Below are positions 12,559 through 21,020 of a stretch of DNA of 64,000 bases, piece after piece. The stretch's first letter is position 1. The number at the start of each line of letters is the position of its first letter. The notes beneath the pieces are model-generated. The model saw only the letters and a list, made by a program, of their open reading frames with translations. It did not search any database and was not told where the DNA came from. The stretch is taken from positions 310,001-374,000 of the forward strand of contig NZ_JAEIOJ010000006.1 in assembly GCF_016464305.1 (NCBI RefSeq), in the 5' to 3' direction. Source of the DNA: Umezawaea beigongshangensis. Lineage in GTDB: Bacteria; Actinomycetota; Actinomycetes; Mycobacteriales; Pseudonocardiaceae. Both the position numbers and the translations under genes were made by a program.

Positions 12559-14001
12559 TCAGTCGAGGACGAACACGGCGTCGGCTCCGCTGCTCGCGGC
12601 GCCCAGGGTCAGCAGGAAGTTCTGGTGCCGCAGGTGCTGACCGGCGCGGTCCGCGGACTCGAACGACACGCCCGCCGAGCCCGTGAGCGGCGCGCGCTGC
12701 CGGAAGCTCGCCTGCCCGGCGAAGGCGGACGTGCCGTCGGTCGCGTCGAGGTGCACCGTGCCGTCGGCGCGGGCGCGCACGTACCGGCCGGGGAAGTTGA
12801 TCGACTCCAGCGACACCGTGCCGCCGCCGGCGAGTCCGGTGCCGAGCCGGAACTGCGAGTCGGCCAGCACGCGCACGTCCGGGTCGATCCGCAGCCGGTG
12901 GTCGTAGTGCCGCACGTACCGGTCGGAGAAGTTCGCGCTGCGCAGCCGCACCGGCAGCGGGCCGTTGGGCACCGGGATGCCGAAGTTCGGCGTGCCGTCG
13001 GCGTTGTAGTACAGCTTCTGCGCGCGGGTGTGCCGGTTCGGGTCGAACAGCGGGTCGCCGGTGATGTCGCGGTACTCGCGCGCGTGGTAGATCAGCACGT
13101 CGGAGCCGTCCGGCGCGGTGGTGAAGCCGTTGTGCCCCGGTCCGTACTGGCTCGTCGCGGCGCTGGAGGTGAACACCGGCGTCGGCGACTTCGTCCACGA
13201 CGCGGCGTCGAGCAGGTTCGCCGACGCGCTCGCCGTCAGCATGCCCAGGCAGTAGTTGGCGTCGGTGGCGCTCGCCGAGTAGGTCAGGAACACCCGGCCG
13301 TTGCGGATCAGCACGGACGGCCCCTCCGCGACCTTGTAGCCGCGCGTCTCCCAGTCGAGGGTGGGCACCGTCAGCCGCGTCTGCGGCCCGGTCAGCGTCG
13401 TCGGCGAGGCCATCCGCGAGAGGTAGAGGTTGCTGTTGGTGGCGATGCCCGGCTCGGACTGCGCCCACGCGAGGTAGCGCACGCCGCCGTGCGTGAACGT
13501 CGTGGCGTCCAGGGAGAAGGTGTCCCACGCCGTGGTGACGCGTCCGAGCATCGTCCACGCGGCGTCGCGCGGGTCGGCCGAGGAGCTGCGCAGCACGTGG
13601 ATGCGCTGGCGGAACGGCTCGGCGGACGTGCCGACGGAGAAGTAGAGGTGCCAGCGGCCGTCGAGGAAGTGCAGTTCGGGAGCCCAGACGTGGCCAGCGG
13701 TGTCACCGGAGGAGGGACGGGTCCAGATCACCGACTCCGCCGCCGTGGACAGGCCCTGGAGCGTGCTCGCCCTGCGCACGACGAGCCGGTCGTACTCCGG
13801 GACGGTGGCCGTCATGTAGTACAGGCCGTCGGTGTGCCGGGAGACGTGCGGGTCGGCGCGCTGCCGCACCAGCGGGTTGCTGCCGGTGAGCGCGGCGGCG
13901 CTCGCCGGTGCCGTGGTGAGCGGGAGAGCGGTGATCGCGGCGGCACCGGCCGCGCCGAGGAGGAACGTGCGCCTGCTGGGGCGCGGGGGGAGGTCGGTCA
14001 T
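12559..14001 (-). CDS. Exo-1,5-alpha-L-arabinofuranosidase, GH43 plus CBM42, Tat-exported
   Basis: 480 residues. Tat signal SRRTFLLGAAGAAA at residues ~9-22 with cleavage near ASA-AAL. The GH43 propeller (residues ~40-330) shows the general base region RQRADPHVSRHTDGLYYMTA, HVWAPELHFLDGRWHLYFS, and the acid Glu in YKVAEGPSVLIRNGRVFLTYS. The last ~145 residues are an AbfB/CBM42 arabinose-binding trefoil (VRLRSANFSDRYVRHYDHRL, ESINFPGRYVRA). Architecture and order match the Streptomyces avermitilis exo-arabinofuranosidase Araf43A. The ATG at 14001 follows GGAGAAC. A perfect LacI-type palindrome sits 40 bp upstream, so the gene is probably repressed unless arabinan products are present. Confidence 0.88.
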   Translation of the reverse strand: MTDLPPRPSRRTFLLGAAGAAAITALPLTTAPASAAALTGSNPLVRQRADPHVSRHTDGLYYMTATVPEYDRLVVRRASTLQGLSTAAESVIWTRPSSGDTAGHVWAPELHFLDGRWHLYFSVGTSAEPFRQRIHVLRSSSADPRDAAWTMLGRVTTAWDTFSLDATTFTHGGVRYLAWAQSEPGIATNSNLYLSRMASPTTLTGPQTRLTVPTLDWETRGYKVAEGPSVLIRNGRVFLTYSASATDANYCLGMLTASASANLLDAASWTKSPTPVFTSSAATSQYGPGHNGFTTAPDGSDVLIYHAREYRDITGDPLFDPNRHTRAQKLYYNADGTPNFGIPVPNGPLPVRLRSANFSDRYVRHYDHRLRIDPDVRVLADSQFRLGTGLAGGGTVSLESINFPGRYVRARADGTVHLDATDGTSAFAGQASFRQRAPLTGSAGVSFESADRAGQHLRHQNFLLTLGAASSGADAVFVLD

Positions 14002-14040
14002 CAGTTCTCCGTTGAACAGGCGCCGCCGGGACAGAACCGG

Positions 14041-14054
14041 TGTTAGCGCTAACA
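14041..14054. promoter_or_regulatory. LacI-type operator, perfect palindrome
   Basis: TGTTAGCGCTAACA, a perfect 14-bp palindrome with the central CG step typical of LacI/GalR operators. It lies just downstream of the predicted start of transcription of the GH43 operon. Two one-base variants lie before the endo-arabinanase gene at 25808 and 25971, which ties the loci into one regulon. Confidence 0.85.
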
Positions 14055-14069
14055 ATGCCCGTGTCACCG

Positions 14070-14098
14070 ATGATGCTCACCCGACTGCGTTCCGTCAA
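14070..14098 (-). promoter_or_regulatory. Sigma70-type promoter of the GH43 operon
   Basis: On the minus strand TTGACG (14098-14093), 17 bases, CATCAT (14075-14070). Transcription would start near 14063 and run into the operator at 14054-14041, the usual place for repression. Confidence 0.5.
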
Positions 14099-14113
14099 GA
14101 CCGGCGCTCGCGC

Positions 14114-14146
14114 CACCGGCCCGCCGATGCTCTCGGCGGGCCGGTG
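14114..14146 (-). terminator. Hairpin terminator of the small-protein gene
   Basis: Perfect 14-bp stem (CACCGGCCCGCCGA and complement) with loop TGCTC, starting 13 bp after the stop of the small gene at 14159. It also insulates the GH43 promoter. Confidence 0.75.
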
Positions 14147-14158
14147 CGGGCGGACGGG

Positions 14159-14368
14159 TCAGCAGGCCTCCCTGCTGGTGAAGGCCGTCTCCACCCTGCT
14201 CATGTCGTAGAAGGCGACCTCGCCCGTCTCCGGGAAGTGCACGACCGCGCAGTAGACGACCTTGCTCACCCCGAAGTACTGGTCCTGCTGGAGCACCTCG
14301 CCGATGTCGGAGCGTCCCGGAACGCGAACCCGACGCAGTCGCTCTGACGAATCACCGGTGAATCTCAT
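14159..14368 (-). CDS. Small conserved protein, paralogue of the gene at 18841
   Basis: 69 residues, family not recognised. The core RVRVPGRSDIGEVLQQ (residues ~14-29) followed by VVYCAVVHFPETGEVAFYDMS is nearly identical to the product at 18841-19029. Alternating hydrophobic strands around a PETGE turn suggest a small beta-barrel. AAAGGCGGGATC lies directly before the ATG, which supports this start over longer ones. Both copies are single genes with their own perfect hairpin terminator. The C terminus here has an extra FTSREAC tail. No function can be assigned. Confidence 0.75.
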   Translation of the reverse strand: MRFTGDSSERLRRVRVPGRSDIGEVLQQDQYFGVSKVVYCAVVHFPETGEVAFYDMSRVETAFTSREAC

Positions 14369-14705
14369 GATCCCGCCTTTCGCAGTTCGTTCCGCGACAC
14401 CCTTGTTGTTCGGTGAGTCGCGCACCGGGTATGTCTCGTTACAGCCTTCGGAGCAGTCGGGAGACGTGGTAGAACGGCCCTGCGTGTCGGTCGGGCGTCC
14501 GCCAGGCACGCGGCGCACCTGCGACGACGGTGAATCCGGAAGGCTTTCGTCTCTCTATTTCTCACCCGATCGGGTGATCCACTCGGATCGCCGGGGACGC
14601 GTGCCCCGGTCATTGGCCGCGTGTTCCGCACGGTGCAGCACGGTGCGTCGGAAAGGAGCAGCGGAGCATTCTTCTCCGGGGTGATTCGCCCGTGGTGGGG
14701 AAATC
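14369..14705. other. Divergent intergenic region with SigB-like promoter candidate
   Basis: 337 bp between the small gene (minus) and the DUF6191 gene (plus), without a credible reading frame and lower in GC than its surroundings. The plus strand carries GTTC (14408-14411), 15 bases, GGGTAT (14427-14432), resembling a SigB-type promoter pointing at DUF6191 but leaving a ~265-base leader. Confidence 0.4.
14408..14432 (+). promoter_or_regulatory. Weak SigB-like promoter candidate
   Basis: GTTC-N15-GGGTAT; the -10 matches the SigB-group consensus fully and the -35 differs at one position from GTTT. The long distance to the next start codon lowers confidence. Confidence 0.3.
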
Positions 14706-15056
14706 GTGGAACTCGGTGGGCGGGTCGTGCGTTGGCCGGGCGTGGGATGGTTGTTCGCGGTGTCGCTGCCGGGGCTCGTGTGTCTGCTCGTCGTCCTCGC
14801 CGCGCTCGAACGGATCGGGCTGTGGGTGCGGCGGCGGAGCTGGCTGCCCTGGCGTCGCGACAGCACCGGTGCGAGCACGCCGATCTCGGCCATCGGGTTC
14901 GAGGAGCTGGGCGCCGCGCTGTACGCGGGCAAGCGGGACGAGCTGGAGCACCGCGAGTCCGAGCGGAGGAGGCGCGACGACGCGGACGACGGCGCCCCGC
15001 CGCACACCACCGTGGACCTCGACGCGCGGATCGTGCGGCTGCGGCTGCCGCCGTGA
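14706..15056 (+). CDS. DUF6191-type membrane-anchored protein
   Basis: 116 residues. One hydrophobic segment at residues ~12-38 (WLFAVSLPGLVCLLVVLAALERI), a basic patch WVRRRSWLPWRR, then the conserved cytoplasmic part ISAIGFEELGAALYAGKRDELEHRESER and DDGAPPHTTVDLD, which I recognise as the DUF6191 signature of actinomycetes. Function unknown. It is a likely stand-alone gene 112 bp before alditol oxidase. Confidence 0.75.
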   Translation: MELGGRVVRWPGVGWLFAVSLPGLVCLLVVLAALERIGLWVRRRSWLPWRRDSTGASTPISAIGFEELGAALYAGKRDELEHRESERRRRDDADDGAPPHTTVDLDARIVRLRLPP

Positions 15057-15168
15057 TCCCACCCACGAGCGGGCCCCCGCCGGCCGCACCCCGTGCACAA
15101 TGCCGGTGCTGGTCGGCGCGGGAGCAGGGTCGAGCAGTCCGGCACCACTGCCCGAGAGGACGCCGACG

Positions 15169-16422
15169 GTGAGGACGAACTGGGCCGGCAACATCGGCTA
15201 CGGCGCGACGGAGATCCACGGCCCGACCTCGCTGGACGAGTTGCGAGCCGTCGTCGCGCGCACGGCGAAGCTGCGCGCGGTGGGCAGCGGCCACTCCTTC
15301 AACGACCTCCCCGACTCACCGGGCGCGCTGGTCGAGCTGACCGGCCTGCCGCAGGTCGTGGACGTGGACTCGGCCGCCTCGACCGTCCACGTCGCCGCGG
15401 GGGTCCGCTTCGGGGAGCTGGCACGCCGGATCGACGCCGCGGGCTTCGCCCTGCCCGCTCTGGCGTCGCTGCCGCACATCTCGGTCGCCGGGGCCTGCGC
15501 GACCGCCACCCACGGTTCCGGTCCGGGGCACGGCAACCTCGCCACCCGCGTCTCCCGGCTCGACCTGGTCACCGCGGACGGCGACCTGCTGACGCTGGAC
15601 CGCTCCGACCCGCGCTTCGACGGCGTGCCGGCCCACCTGGGCGCGCTGGGCGTCGTCACGGGCCTGGTGCTGGACCTGGTGCCCTCGTTCGAGATGACCC
15701 AGCGGGTGTACGACGACCTGCCGCTGGACGTGCTGCACGACCACCTGGTGGAGCTGCTGTCCTGCGCGCACAGCGTGTCGCTGTTCACCGTCTGGTCCGA
15801 GGCGCGCGTCGTCCAGGCCTGGGTCAAGCAGCGCGTCGACGAGCCGCGGAACGCCGTGGTCGAGGCGCCGTGGTTCACCGCCGCCCCGGCCGACGGCGAG
15901 CGGCACCCGGTGCCCGGCCAGCCCGCGGAGAGCTGCACGCGGCAGCAGGGCGTGCCGGGGCCGTGGTTCGAGCGCCTGCCGCACTTCCGGCCCGACTTCA
16001 CCCCCAGCGCCGGCCGCGAGCTCCAGTCCGAGTACACGGTCGCCGTCGGCGACGCCGTCGCGGCGCTGCGCGCGATCGACGAGATCCGCGCCGACGTGCA
16101 CGCCGTGCTCCAGACCTCCGAGATCCGCCTCGTGGCGGCCGACGAGCTGTGGGTCAGCCCCTACCACCGCCGGGACGGCGTGAGCTTCCACTTCACCTGG
16201 ATCGACGACTTCGCGGCCGTCCTCCCGGTGGTGCGGTTGCTGGAGGAGCGGCTCGCGCCGCTGCGGGCCAGGCCGCACTGGGGGAAGGTCTTCACCACAT
16301 CGGCGGACGACCTGCACTCCCTGTTCGGGCGGCTCTCCGACTTCGGGGCCCTCGCGCGCGACCTGGACCCGGCCGGCAAGTTCGGCAACGCGTTCACCGA
16401 GCGCACCGGTCTGCGCGACTGA
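15169..16422 (+). CDS. aldO: Alditol oxidase (AldO / xylitol oxidase)
   Basis: 417-residue FAD oxidase of the vanillyl-alcohol-oxidase superfamily that oxidises the terminal hydroxyl of alditols such as xylitol and sorbitol to the aldehyde, with release of hydrogen peroxide. N-terminal TNWAGNIGYGATEI, GSGHSFNDL (the His is the covalent flavin ligand in Streptomyces AldO), LPHISVAGACATATHGSG and LGALGVVTGLVLDL form the PP-loop FAD domain. VPGPWFERLPHFRPDFTPS and HWGKVFT belong to the substrate and C-terminal domain. It follows S. coelicolor AldO along its whole length, without a signal peptide. GTG at 15169 has GAGAGGA nine bases upstream. Not near other sugar-alcohol genes apart from the arabinan clusters. 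Confidence 0.9.
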   Translation: MRTNWAGNIGYGATEIHGPTSLDELRAVVARTAKLRAVGSGHSFNDLPDSPGALVELTGLPQVVDVDSAASTVHVAAGVRFGELARRIDAAGFALPALASLPHISVAGACATATHGSGPGHGNLATRVSRLDLVTADGDLLTLDRSDPRFDGVPAHLGALGVVTGLVLDLVPSFEMTQRVYDDLPLDVLHDHLVELLSCAHSVSLFTVWSEARVVQAWVKQRVDEPRNAVVEAPWFTAAPADGERHPVPGQPAESCTRQQGVPGPWFERLPHFRPDFTPSAGRELQSEYTVAVGDAVAALRAIDEIRADVHAVLQTSEIRLVAADELWVSPYHRRDGVSFHFTWIDDFAAVLPVVRLLEERLAPLRARPHWGKVFTTSADDLHSLFGRLSDFGALARDLDPAGKFGNAFTERTGLRD

Positions 16423-16447
16423 CCGGCTTCGTGCCGGTGGTGACGTC

Positions 16448-16837
16448 ATGGGCGATGATGTTCCGGTGACTTCACCCGACGACGCAGAGACCCAGATGAG
16501 CAGCGAGACCAGGGACGGCGCCACCGTGCTGGCGGTGGCCGGTGACGTGGACATGTCCAACAGCGACGCACTGCGGACAAGAGCCTCGGAGATCCTGAGA
16601 AGTGGTGCGGACGCACTCGTGCTCGACCTGTCCGGCGTGACGTTCTTCGCCTCGTCCGGCATAGCCGCGCTCGCGCAGATGCGCGAGGAGAGCGCCGCGC
16701 TCGGCGGTCGTCCCGTCCACGTCGTGGCCAGCCGCAGCGTGCGGCTGTCGTTGCGGTCCACCGCGATGGACCGCCTCCTGCCGCTGCACAGCACCGTGGA
16801 CGAGGCCCTCGAAGCCGTGGGAGTCCCCGCTTCCTGA
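16448..16837 (+). CDS. STAS-domain anti-sigma factor antagonist
   Basis: 129 residues. STAS domain with an intact serine signature VTFFASSGIAALAQM at residues ~60-74 after LVLDLSG. Predicted to be regulated by serine phosphorylation. An internal GTG at 16466 would remove six residues and is an alternative start. It begins 26 bp after aldO, but no functional link is evident. Confidence 0.82.
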   Translation: MGDDVPVTSPDDAETQMSSETRDGATVLAVAGDVDMSNSDALRTRASEILRSGADALVLDLSGVTFFASSGIAALAQMREESAALGGRPVHVVASRSVRLSLRSTAMDRLLPLHSTVDEALEAVGVPAS

Positions 16838-16866
16838 TCCCGGCGTGCCCGGTGGACCGCCTCGCC

Positions 16867-16899
16867 GGACCGCCGGGCCGCCGCGGTACCCGGTGGTCC
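16867..16899. terminator. Terminator between convergent STAS and lipase genes
   Basis: 11-bp inverted repeat (GGACCGCCGGG with CCCGGTGGTCC, one mismatch) around an 11-nt loop, centred between the stops at 16837 and 16923. Confidence 0.6.
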
Positions 16900-16922
16900 T
16901 GCGAGGACCCCACCGGACGTGG

Positions 16923-18533
16923 TCAGAACCGTCCGAACAGCCAGTGCCCCGGCTTGCCGGGCGCGGGGGCCAGGCAGAAGTCCCGGACCGTCGCCACGAC
17001 CTCCGCGACCGACACCGACCCGCTCCGGTCGGCGTCGAGCGCGTCCAGCACGGCCGGGACGCGCTCGCCGGGCACGTCGCACGCGCGCAGCAGCCGGACG
17101 ACCTCCTCCGCCGCCAGGACACCGTCGCGGTCGGCGTCCGCCAGGGAGGTCACCGCCTCGGCGAGCGGGCGGACCTCCTGGTCGAACCCGTCGTCGTGGC
17201 CCGCCGCCGAGTCGAGCCACCGCGAGAACTCCGCCTGGTCGACCCGGCCGTCCTCGTCGGTGTCGGCCCTGGCCGTCACGCCCCGCCACAGCGCGCGGTA
17301 CCCGTCCCGCACGGCCGCGGCCGCGGATGAGCCCGGCGGCTCGCCGAACGCCTGCACGAGCCGCAGCGCGAACGCCTCGTGGTCGTCGCGGGTGAGGTGC
17401 CCGTCTCCCGTCACGTCCACCAGGTCGAACCGGCCGGGCACGGCCTCCGGAGCCGGGACGCCGTCCGCGAGCAGCTCTCGGGTCCACGCGATCACGTCGT
17501 CGTGACCCGCGCCGAGCACTCCGGCGTGGGTGGCGCCGTCGTGGCGGGTGAAGCGCACGGCGGTCCCGGCCCGGCGCACGTCGCCGACGAACCGCTCGAC
17601 GACCTCCACCGGCACGATCTCGTCGGCCGTGCCCGCCACGACCAGCAGGGGCCGGTCCAGCCGTGCCACCGGCACCCGGCAGGCCCGCAGGACCGTCGCG
17701 ACCTCGGGGCGGGTGCTCAGCAGCGTGGTGCCCGCGTCGTCGTTGGTGAGCCCGGCCGCCGCGCGGAACACGTCGACCAGCGGTGCCGTCGCCGCCAGTT
17801 CCACGAGGTCGTCGCCGGTGGCGGTCAGGAACGGCCGCGCGTCGAAGCCGGGGTGCGAGGTGCGCAGCCCGGCCAGCAGGAACGGCAGGAGGACGGACAC
17901 CGGGGCGTCACCGCGCGCCGTGAGGACCTCGACGAGCAGCGGCAGGTGCACCGGCGGCGCGAGGGCGACCGTGCCGCGGAAGTCGAGCTCGGGCGCGTAC
18001 CGGCGGGCCAGCAGGCCGACGAACAGCGCGGCGTGCCCGCCCTGGGAGAAGCCCGCCACGAGCCACGTCCGGCTGATCCGGGGGTCGAGCCGGCGGGTCG
18101 CGCGGACGACGTCGACCACGTCGTCGGCGACCGCCTCGCCGTTGAAGTACGGGTGGGGTCCGGGGGTGGCCAGTCCCTCGTAGTCGGTGACCGCCACCAC
18201 GTACCCCGCGGCCAGCCACCGCGACACGTGCTCGCGTTCGAGCCGCGTGAGCCCGGTGCGCGAGGGGGCGCAGCGGTCCGACAGGCCCGTGGTGCCGTGC
18301 GCGTAGCTCACCACCTGCCAGCCGCCCGGCGGTGGCGGTCCGGCCGGCAGGAACACCGAGCCGCTGACCGCGCGCCGCGTCCCGTCGTACCCGGCGCCCT
18401 GGTAGAGCACGGCGATCGCCTCCGCGGCGCCCTCCGGCCGGAACCGCTCGGGCAGCGGGTGGCGGCCGAGCAGCGCGCCCGGACGGGGAACCGCCGGCGC
18501 GGGTGCGCCGTTCGGACCGGTCGGCACGTCCAC
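16923..18533 (-). CDS. Lipase-type alpha/beta hydrolase fused to calerythrin-like EF-hand domain
   Basis: 536 residues with two distinct halves. Residues ~35-350 are a secretory-lipase-like hydrolase: elbow LVAGFSQGGHAALF (Ser163), acid in VVAGTADEIVP, histidine in DGATHAGVLGAGH. Residues ~365-536 contain four calcium loops beginning DVTGDGHLTRDD, DTDEDGRVDQAE, DADRDGVLAAEE and DADRSGSVSVAE. They end in GKPGHWLFG, the hallmark C terminus of bacterial calerythrins, which are normally separate ~180-residue proteins. No signal peptide is visible, so the fusion is predicted to be cytoplasmic. Calcium could gate the hydrolase. The ATG at 18533 is preceded by GGAGGAG. Confidence 0.85.
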   Translation of the reverse strand: MDVPTGPNGAPAPAVPRPGALLGRHPLPERFRPEGAAEAIAVLYQGAGYDGTRRAVSGSVFLPAGPPPPGGWQVVSYAHGTTGLSDRCAPSRTGLTRLEREHVSRWLAAGYVVAVTDYEGLATPGPHPYFNGEAVADDVVDVVRATRRLDPRISRTWLVAGFSQGGHAALFVGLLARRYAPELDFRGTVALAPPVHLPLLVEVLTARGDAPVSVLLPFLLAGLRTSHPGFDARPFLTATGDDLVELAATAPLVDVFRAAAGLTNDDAGTTLLSTRPEVATVLRACRVPVARLDRPLLVVAGTADEIVPVEVVERFVGDVRRAGTAVRFTRHDGATHAGVLGAGHDDVIAWTRELLADGVPAPEAVPGRFDLVDVTGDGHLTRDDHEAFALRLVQAFGEPPGSSAAAAVRDGYRALWRGVTARADTDEDGRVDQAEFSRWLDSAAGHDDGFDQEVRPLAEAVTSLADADRDGVLAAEEVVRLLRACDVPGERVPAVLDALDADRSGSVSVAEVVATVRDFCLAPAPGKPGHWLFGRF

Positions 18534-18840
18534 GCTCCTCCTCCTGGTCGTCGGCCGGGGTGTGCGTCACCCCGGCGGTGAGAGCGTGTCCATCCGCCCG
18601 GCCGGATACGTCGCGGCGGCCGTTCGCCCGCCCGCGCGCACGCATTCGCAGCACTCGGCGGAGACCGGTGGCGATTCGGTACGCGGACGGTAACGTGCCC
18701 GCTCTCGTGAGCGATCTTCCCATCCCCGGGAGAATTCGTCGCTCGCTGTTCCTCGTTCCCCCGCGAGTGGCGGACTTCCGGCCGTCGTGGCGAACCATCG
18801 GAGTGCCGTCGCAGACCTGGGCTGCGAGAGATGAGGAACC
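18534..18840. other. Divergent intergenic region, lipase / small gene
   Basis: 307 bp with no convincing gene. It holds the start signals of the two flanking genes; no palindromic operator or clear promoter hexamers were found. Confidence 0.4.
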
Positions 18841-19029
18841 GTGATATTTGCAGGCGAGCGGTCCGACCGACCGAGACGCGTCCGGGTGCCGGGGCGTTCG
18901 GACATCGGCGAGGTCCTCCAGCAGAGCAAGAACTTCGGCGTCGGCAAGGTGGTCTACTGCGCGGTGGTGCACTTTCCCGAGACCGGTGAGGTGGCGTTCT
19001 ACGACATGAGCAAAGTGGAGACGGCGTAA
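18841..19029 (+). CDS. Small conserved protein, paralogue of the gene at 14159
   Basis: 62 residues, GTG start with ATGAGGAACC immediately upstream. From residue ~12 onward it is almost identical to the product of 14159-14368 (RVRVPGRSDIGEVLQQ, then GKVVYCAVVHFPETGEVAFY), differing mainly in the first 12 residues and at SKNFG versus DQYFG. The two genes lie 4.5 kb apart in opposite orientation. Strong protein conservation with diverged flanks suggests selection on the product rather than a recent duplication. Function unknown. Confidence 0.78.
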   Translation: MIFAGERSDRPRRVRVPGRSDIGEVLQQSKNFGVGKVVYCAVVHFPETGEVAFYDMSKVETA

Positions 19030-19071
19030 CCGACCGGGGTGAGCCGCTTTTCGGCCGCGCCGCGTCCGAAC

Positions 19072-19105
19072 GGGGCCCGCCACACACGTGCGTGTGGCGG
19101 GCCCC
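19072..19105 (+). terminator. Hairpin terminator of the small-protein gene
   Basis: Perfect 14-bp stem GGGGCCCGCCACAC and complement with loop ACGTGC, 42 bp after the stop codon at 19029. Confidence 0.8.
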
Positions 19106-19749
19106 GGTGCGCGGAGGGACCGCTCCCGCGTCGCGCCGGGGAGGCCGACGTGGTGGGTCGCGCTCCGCCGAACGGCCGGTCGACGAACGGCGACCGGCCG
19201 CGTGGCCCCGTCAGGACGTCGGTTCCGCACCCCGGCGGGTGGGCGGAAGACCGAATTCCGGTGTCGGCCGAAGAGCCCACAGGAGCAAAGATGCACCATG
19301 CCGCAGCACCCTTCAACCGCACGGCACGTCTTCACGCGAACGTGTTCCTCACGACGATCTCACCGGTGTTCGCCGGTCGCAGGAGTTTCTTCCGCACGTC
19401 GACGACGCGTTCACGTCCGGCGCGCCGAATCAATCACCACCACGGGCGACGTGCGGCGGTTGAAACATCTCACCGAATGGAGCGATCACCGCACGGTGCG
19501 TTCCGTTCGCCGGAGGAACTCGTCGGCAGGAATGTCGACGCGTTTCGGCGAACTCCTCCCGAACTCCCGCGACGGGAGATCGGCGAGCACGGCGGCCAGG
19601 AGGAGCGACGCGCCGCACGAGACGGCCGAAACGGGCTTTCCCCTGCACGTGACGGCCGCCGCGCTCGTCGTGCGGACCCCCGTCGGGTGCGCCGCGGCCC
19701 CGCCGCGCCATTAGTCTCTGCGCGGTAAGCAGGTCACGAGGAGGATCAA
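19106..19749. other. Long intergenic region before the stressosome operon
   Basis: About 640 bp with no frame showing the third-position GC bias of the neighbours. An ATG at 19291 has an AGGAG ribosome site and an open frame of 146 codons, but its composition is Arg-rich and not gene-like. The last 100 bp presumably hold the rsb promoter, for which I found no clear consensus. Confidence 0.45.
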
Positions 19750-20610
19750 GTGGTTGCCGAAGCGGGGCACGCTCACCGTTTGACCGAGCTGTTGCGGGAG
19801 AACGTCGACCGCCTGATCGAGGAGTGGGTGACGTCGGCCGCCGTCGTGCTGCGCGGCCGGTCGGTGCGGGCCGAGCTGGAGTCGGAGTTCCGCGAGTTCC
19901 TCGCCACGCTGCTGCCGGTGGCCGACGGCGACGGCCGGAACCTCTCCGGTGCCGAGTACGCCGAGATCAAGGCGCTGCTGGAGGAGTTCTCCCGCAGCCG
20001 CGCCCGGCAGGGGTTCACGCCCTCGGAGACCGCGTCCAGCGTCTTCGCGCTCAAGCGCATCGTGTTCGAACTGACCGAGCAGGAGGAGGACCCCGAGCTG
20101 TTCCGGGAGCTCATGAGGTTCTCCACGCTGCTGGACGCGCTGGGTCTGTGGACCTTCGAGACCTACGCCCGCGCCCGCGAGGAGATCATCCAGGAGCAGT
20201 CGGAGCAGCTGCTGGAGCTGACCACCCCCGTGGTCAAGCTCTGGGAGGGCGTGCTGGCGGTGCCGCTCGTCGGCACCCTGGACTCCGCGCGCACCCAGGT
20301 CGTCATGGAGAAGCTGCTCGAAGCGCTCGTGGAGACCGGCTCCGAGCACGCCATCATCGACATCACCGGTGTGCTCGCCGTGGACACCCAGGTGGCCCAG
20401 CACCTGCTCAAGACCGTCGTCGCCGCCCGCCTGATGGGGGCCGAGTGCACCATCTCCGGCATCCGGCCGCAGATCGCCCAGACCATCGTCGCCCTGGGCA
20501 TCGAGTTCGGGGACATCACCACCAAGTCGTCCCTCGCGGACGCCCTGCGCCACGCGCTGCGCCGCGAGGGGATCGACGTCGTGCGCAGAGCCGAGAGGAG
20601 GACGGTCTGA
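19750..20610 (+). CDS. rsbR: RsbR-type stressosome scaffold (RsbRD plus STAS)
   Basis: 286 residues. The N-terminal helical sensor domain (residues ~5-150, starting LTELLRENVDRLIEEWV) is the RsbRD type. The C-terminal STAS domain (~165-275) carries ITGVLAVDTQVAQHLLK and CTISGIRPQIAQTIVALGI, the conserved RsbR core, with the phosphorylatable threonine in VDT. In B. subtilis such proteins assemble with RsbS into the stressosome that holds RsbT until stress. GTG at 19750 with GAGGAGGA upstream. First gene of a six-gene operon; its TGA overlaps the ATG of rsbS. Confidence 0.9.
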   Translation: MVAEAGHAHRLTELLRENVDRLIEEWVTSAAVVLRGRSVRAELESEFREFLATLLPVADGDGRNLSGAEYAEIKALLEEFSRSRARQGFTPSETASSVFALKRIVFELTEQEEDPELFRELMRFSTLLDALGLWTFETYARAREEIIQEQSEQLLELTTPVVKLWEGVLAVPLVGTLDSARTQVVMEKLLEALVETGSEHAIIDITGVLAVDTQVAQHLLKTVVAARLMGAECTISGIRPQIAQTIVALGIEFGDITTKSSLADALRHALRREGIDVVRRAERRTV

Positions 20611-21020
20611 TGGAACGCGTGCCGATTCTCAAGATCGGTGGTGTCCTGCTCGTCTCCATCCAGATCGACCTCCAGGACCAGAGCGTGCTGGCCCTCCAGG
20701 AGGACCTGGCGGAGAAGATCAGCACCACCGGGGCGCACGGCGTGGTGATCGACATCTCCGCGGTGGAGATCGTCGACTCCTTCATCGGCCGGATGTTCGC
20801 CACCATCGCGTCGATCTCCCAGCTCTTCGACGCCGACACCGTCGTGGTGGGCATGCGCCCCGCGGTGGCGATCACCCTCGTCGAACTCGGCCTGACGCTC
20901 GGCGGGGTGCGCACCGCGCTGGACCTGGAGCGCGGCATGAAGATCCTGCGGGTCCTCGGCGAGCAACGCAGGGGCCCGTCCTCCGACGAGGACGCCGACC
21001 CACTCCGAGCCCTGCTGTGA
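20610..21020 (+). CDS. rsbS: RsbS-type STAS stressosome protein
   Basis: 136 residues, single STAS domain. VVIDISAVEIVDSFIGRMFATIA carries the serine that RsbT phosphorylates in B. subtilis, and VVGMRPAVAITLVELGL is the matching C-terminal strand-helix. The C terminus has an acidic tail (SSDEDADPLRALL). It sits between rsbR and rsbT with 1-bp and 4-bp overlaps, the invariant RST order, so stoichiometric expression with both is expected. Confidence 0.92.
   Translation: MERVPILKIGGVLLVSIQIDLQDQSVLALQEDLAEKISTTGAHGVVIDISAVEIVDSFIGRMFATIASISQLFDADTVVVGMRPAVAITLVELGLTLGGVRTALDLERGMKILRVLGEQRRGPSSDEDADPLRALL

Noticed and set aside
19291-19728. 146-codon frame with a good AGGAG ribosome site before the rsb operon
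   Set aside because: Codon third positions show no GC bias and the product is Arg-rich without motifs, unlike every real gene around it. A small non-standard gene cannot be fully excluded.
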